A program made the position numbers and the translations under genes. Below are positions 6,470-8,361 of a DNA stretch of 8,361 nucleotides, piece by piece. Each line of letters starts with the position of its first letter. Positions within the stretch are counted from its first letter, which is position 1. Below the pieces are notes generated by a model, which was given only the letters and a program-made list of their open reading frames with translations, did no database searches and had not been told where the DNA came from. This DNA is from an uncultured Rhodanobacteraceae bacterium (GTDB lineage: Bacteria; Pseudomonadota; Gammaproteobacteria; Xanthomonadales; SZUA-5), in the NCBI GenBank assembly GCA_937928755.1, contig CALEZI010000018.1:1-8361 (forward strand), written 5' to 3'.

Positions 6470-6522
6470 GGCCAGGTGACTCTTGAGCAAATGTCCGGTA
6501 GCCCTGCGGGCGTGACCTGGCC
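6470..6522. repeat. Inverted repeat just after the fusion gene
   Basis: GGCCAGGT (6470-6477) and ACCTGGCC (6515-6522) are perfect 8-bp arms around a 37-base loop. It lies 17 bases after the stop and has no T-run, so a terminator role is unproven. Confidence 0.4.
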
Positions 6523-6533
6523 GGCCAAAGGCA

Positions 6534-6664
6534 TTTGTCCGCAAAGAACGCAAAGGACGCAAAGAGAGCGAAGACGGGATCGATGTTGCGGTGGGACCGT
6601 CGGCGCCACGGTTTGACACGAACTCTGCCCTTCCTTTGCGTTCTTTGCGTCCTTTGCGGACAAA
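6534..6664. repeat. Inverted array of the CGCAAAGRA decamer, copy 2
   Basis: The left arm (6534-6573) repeats 39 bases of the copy at 4367 exactly. The right arm (6634-6664) is CTTTGCGTTCTTTGCG followed by TCCTTTGCGGACAAA, the reverse complement of the left arm with a few mismatches. The inner ~60 bases differ from copy 1, so the arms are conserved and the centre is not. It is the main content of the gene-free stretch 6454-6823. Confidence 0.8.
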
Positions 6665-6761
6665 AAAGCACTTTTGGGCGTTACCGAGTGATCGCAGTGG
6701 ACCCATAACCCCAAATCCGCTGAACCGCACGCAATTCCACCGCGCTCGCCCGCGTTTTGCC

Positions 6762-6791
6762 TTGAGCATTCCAGCCTTTTCTGGGTACGCT
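6762..6791 (+). promoter_or_regulatory. Weak sigma-70-like promoter candidate for alaA
   Basis: TTGAGC (6762-6767) and TACGCT (6786-6791) are spaced by 18 bases and would start transcription about 25 bases before the GTG of alaA. The -10 box matches only half of the consensus. The call leans on position in the gap after the repeat element. Confidence 0.3.
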
Positions 6792-6823
6792 GATCACACC
6801 TCTTCACGAATTCCTAACCTGAC

Positions 6824-8068
6824 GTGCTTCGCCCGATCCCGCACAACGAGCGTCTGGCCGATGTCCGCTACGACATCCGCGGGCCGCTGCACGCCCGCGC
6901 GCTCGATCTCGAGCAACAGGGAGTCCCCATCGTCCGCCTCAATATCGGCAATCCGGGACGCTTTGGTTTCGAGGCACCTACGCATATTCGCGAGGCCATC
7001 GCCACGCATTTGCGCGACAGCGAGGCCTACTGCCACCAGCAGGGCCTGACCGAGGCGCGCGAGGCGATCGTCGAGGTCATGCGCTCGCGCGGTCTGGCCG
7101 GCGTCGACAGCAGCCACGTGTTCATCGGCAACGGCGTCAGCGAGTTGATCGATCTTTCGCTGCGCGGCCTTTTGAACCCGGGCGATGAAGTGCTGGTGCC
7201 GGCGCCGGATTATCCGCTGTGGACCGCCGCGGTGATCCTGAACGACGGGCAGCCAGTGCATTACCCGTGCCCGCCGGAGCGCCAGGGCCTGCCCGACCCG
7301 GTCGAAATCGAACGCATGATCACGCCGCGCACGCGCGCGATCGTGATCATCAACCCGAACAATCCCAACGGCGCGGTCTATCCGAAGCCACTGCTGCAGG
7401 CGATCGCCGAGCTGGCCGAGAAGCACCGGCTGGTGGTGTTCAGCGACGAGATCTACGAAGGCCTGGTCTTCGAGGATGCCGTGTTCCACCCGATGGCGCC
7501 GCTGGTGCGCGACTCGCTTTGCATCACCATGAGCGGTCTGTCGAAGATGCACCGCGCCTGCGGTTATCGCGTCGGCTGGATGGTCGCCAGCGGCCGCGTG
7601 CAGGCTGCGCGCGACTACCTGCGCAGCCTCGACCTGCTCGCGGCGCTGCGCCTGTGCAGCAACGTCCAGGGCCAGTGGGCGATTCCGGCCGCGCTGCGCG
7701 GCCCGGACACGCACACCGCCCTGTGCCAGCCGGGCGGACGGCTGTTCGAGACCCGCGCCGCGCTGCTGCGCGCGATCGATCGCAGCCGGCATCTGAACGT
7801 GGTGGCGCCGATGGGCGCGATGTACGGCTTCGTCGGCATCGACACGCGCGAATTGCCCGGCTTCGACGACCAGCAATTCGCGCTCGACCTGCTCGACCAA
7901 CGCCAGGTGCTGATCGTGCCGGGGTCCTCGTTCAACGTCTCCTACCGCGACCACTTCCGCATCACGCTGCTCCCCGAAGCAGCGTTGATGGAACGCGTGA
8001 TCGACAGCATCGACGGATTCATCGGCGAGCTCGCGCAAAAGGCGCGGCCGCGGGTTGCTGCGGCATAG
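6824..8068 (+). CDS. alaA: Alanine aminotransferase-type PLP enzyme (AlaA family)
   Basis: A 414-residue fold-type I aminotransferase closely resembling E. coli AlaA, a glutamate-pyruvate transaminase making alanine in the cytoplasm. Shared phrases include YDIRGP (16-21), LNIGNP (39-44), IGNGVSELI (101-109), VPAPDYPLWTAAV (125-137), TPRTRAIVIINPNNP (167-181) and MRLC-like LRLCSN (275-280). Key residues visible are Y130 stacking on the cofactor, N180, D208 and Y211 (SDEIY), the Schiff-base lysine K241 in GLSK, R249, and R379 (DHFRI) for the substrate carboxylate. Length is near the usual 405. GTG at 6824 is the only workable start because an in-frame TAA lies at 6815-6817. There is no clear Shine-Dalgarno site, so translation may be weak or leaderless-like. 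It is 370 bases from the respiratory cluster and is probably a separate unit. Its C-terminus IGELAQKARPRVAAA recurs downstream. Confidence 0.94.
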   Translation: MLRPIPHNERLADVRYDIRGPLHARALDLEQQGVPIVRLNIGNPGRFGFEAPTHIREAIATHLRDSEAYCHQQGLTEAREAIVEVMRSRGLAGVDSSHVFIGNGVSELIDLSLRGLLNPGDEVLVPAPDYPLWTAAVILNDGQPVHYPCPPERQGLPDPVEIERMITPRTRAIVIINPNNPNGAVYPKPLLQAIAELAEKHRLVVFSDEIYEGLVFEDAVFHPMAPLVRDSLCITMSGLSKMHRACGYRVGWMVASGRVQAARDYLRSLDLLAALRLCSNVQGQWAIPAALRGPDTHTALCQPGGRLFETRAALLRAIDRSRHLNVVAPMGAMYGFVGIDTRELPGFDDQQFALDLLDQRQVLIVPGSSFNVSYRDHFRITLLPEAALMERVIDSIDGFIGELAQKARPRVAAA

Positions 8069-8078
8069 GCTTTCGTCG

Positions 8079-8169
8079 GTCCAGACTTGTCTGGTGCTTC
8101 TAAAGCTTCTGTGGGTCCAGACTTGTCTGGACGCTTCTAAAGCTTCTGTGGGTCCAGACTTGTCTGGAC
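8079..8169. repeat. Three tandem ~37-bp units carrying the palindrome GTCCAGACTTGTCTGGAC
   Basis: Units start at 8079, 8115 and 8152 (spacing 36 and 37). The palindrome has 7-bp arms, GTCCAGA and TCTGGAC, around CTTG. The first copy lacks the final AC. Unit bodies (CGCTTCTAAAGCTTCTGTGG) are nearly identical, so there are no variable spacers. The array starts 11 bases after the alaA stop. Confidence 0.85.
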
Positions 8170-8194
8170 GCTTCTGCAATTGCTGATGAAGAGC

Positions 8195-8212
8195 GTCCAG
8201 ACAAGTCTGGAC
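8195..8212. repeat. Inverted copy of the GTCCAGAC palindrome
   Basis: GTCCAGACAAGTCTGGAC is the reverse complement of the unit palindrome, and the flanks GC before and CCCAC after also match in reverse. It converts the array into a large inverted repeat with the copies at 8115 and 8152. Confidence 0.8.
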
Positions 8213-8260
8213 CCACAACAGCGCCTGGCGGATTCCCGGAAGCCATTCAGGCGTCTGCTT

Positions 8261-8280
8261 CCCTTTGCGTTCTTCGCGCT
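8261..8280. repeat. Half copy of the CGCAAAGRA element
   Basis: CCCTTTGCGTTCTTCGCGCT resembles the right arm at 6630-6650 with one decamer altered. No left arm is visible near it. Confidence 0.5.
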
Positions 8281-8285
8281 TCTGC

Positions 8286-8342
8286 AACGGCTTTGTCGGC
8301 GAACTAGCGCAGAAAGCGTGGCCGCGGGTGGCGGCTGCCTAG
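8286..8342 (+). pseudogene. Orphan C-terminal tail of a second AlaA homologue
   Basis: Eighteen sense codons and a TAG encode NGFVGELAQKAWPRVAAA, against DGFIGELAQKARPRVAAA at the end of alaA (8012-8068). Over the last 16 codons (8295-8342 against 8021-8068) I count ten base differences. Eight are silent and two change residues (Ile to Val, Arg to Trp). No upstream part of the gene precedes it in frame. The bases after the stop also match the alaA flank up to the next GTCCAGAC. This silent-biased divergence shows the tail evolved as part of a functional gene before being cut off. Confidence 0.75.
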
Positions 8343-8353
8343 AGCTCTTGTGG

Positions 8354-8361
8354 GTCCAGAC
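8354..8361. repeat. Start of another GTCCAGAC repeat unit, cut by the window edge
   Basis: GTCCAGAC preceded by TGTGG matches the unit context at 8111-8122, so the array continues beyond the window. Confidence 0.6.

Noticed and set aside
6534..6664. Intrinsic terminator after the fusion gene
   Set aside because: The stem is long and imperfect and is followed on the + strand by A residues, not T residues. Only a minus-strand transcript would get a U-run, and no minus-strand gene is supported.
4126..6807. Long minus-strand open frame (893 codons), and similar ones at 981-2753, 2630-3754 and 6794-8287
   Set aside because: They lie opposite genes with clear families, are rich in Arg, Gln, His and Asp as expected for antisense of GC-rich genes, and show no domain.
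8079..8212. CRISPR-like regular repeats
   Set aside because: The whole 36-37-bp unit is nearly identical, so there are no unique spacers; one copy is inverted and no cas gene is near.

Overview
The window is GC-rich proteobacterial DNA with every recognisable gene on the + strand. Gene style, an AlaA-type aminotransferase and many short gene-junction palindromes suggest a gammaproteobacterium near the Xanthomonadales/Lysobacterales, but this is inferred from protein flavour and not from a marker gene.

Positions 1-6453 look like one respiratory gene cluster. It starts with the last 31 codons of a small single-helix membrane protein (1-96), probably a minor oxidase subunit whose partners lie upstream. 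Then come heme o synthase (cyoE, 247-1143), an SCO/SenC copper chaperone (1140-2000), an unrecognised membrane-anchored 167-residue protein (2217-2720), a heme-copper oxidase (HCO) superfamily subunit I homologue with a non-canonical active site (2717-4567), and a three-part fusion of cytochrome b, plant-type [2Fe-2S] ferredoxin and FAD/NAD(P)H reductase (4564-6453). Three successive junctions (cyoE/sco, 167-aa protein/HCO, HCO/fusion) are ATGA stop-start overlaps, so translation is probably coupled. CyoE and SCO would supply heme and copper for an oxidase. The fusion could carry electrons from NAD(P)H through FAD, [2Fe-2S] and two b hemes to the HCO protein or the quinone pool. The pairing of a Tyr-lacking HCO subunit with an NAD(P)H-driven cytochrome b is the most interesting system here. 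Its terminal substrate (O2, NO or other) cannot be read from the sequence.

A 370-bp non-coding stretch (6454-6823) holds a long imperfect palindrome and a weak promoter candidate. It is followed by an alanine-type aminotransferase (alaA, 6824-8068, GTG start) that looks like a separate unit.

Repeats sit at almost every gene boundary. They are: a GTGGGAGCGGG-type palindrome (125-176, half copy 2061-2084), an inverted array of the octamer CGAGGGCA (2729-2879), an inverted array of a CGCAAAGRA decamer (4367-4470, 6534-6664, half copy near 8261), and an array of the palindrome GTCCAGACTTGTCTGGAC (8079-8361). Two elements lie inside the HCO reading frame at its two ends without breaking it. After alaA, positions 8286-8342 encode a second, mostly synonymously diverged copy of the AlaA C-terminal tail, a remnant of a lost or recombined homologue.
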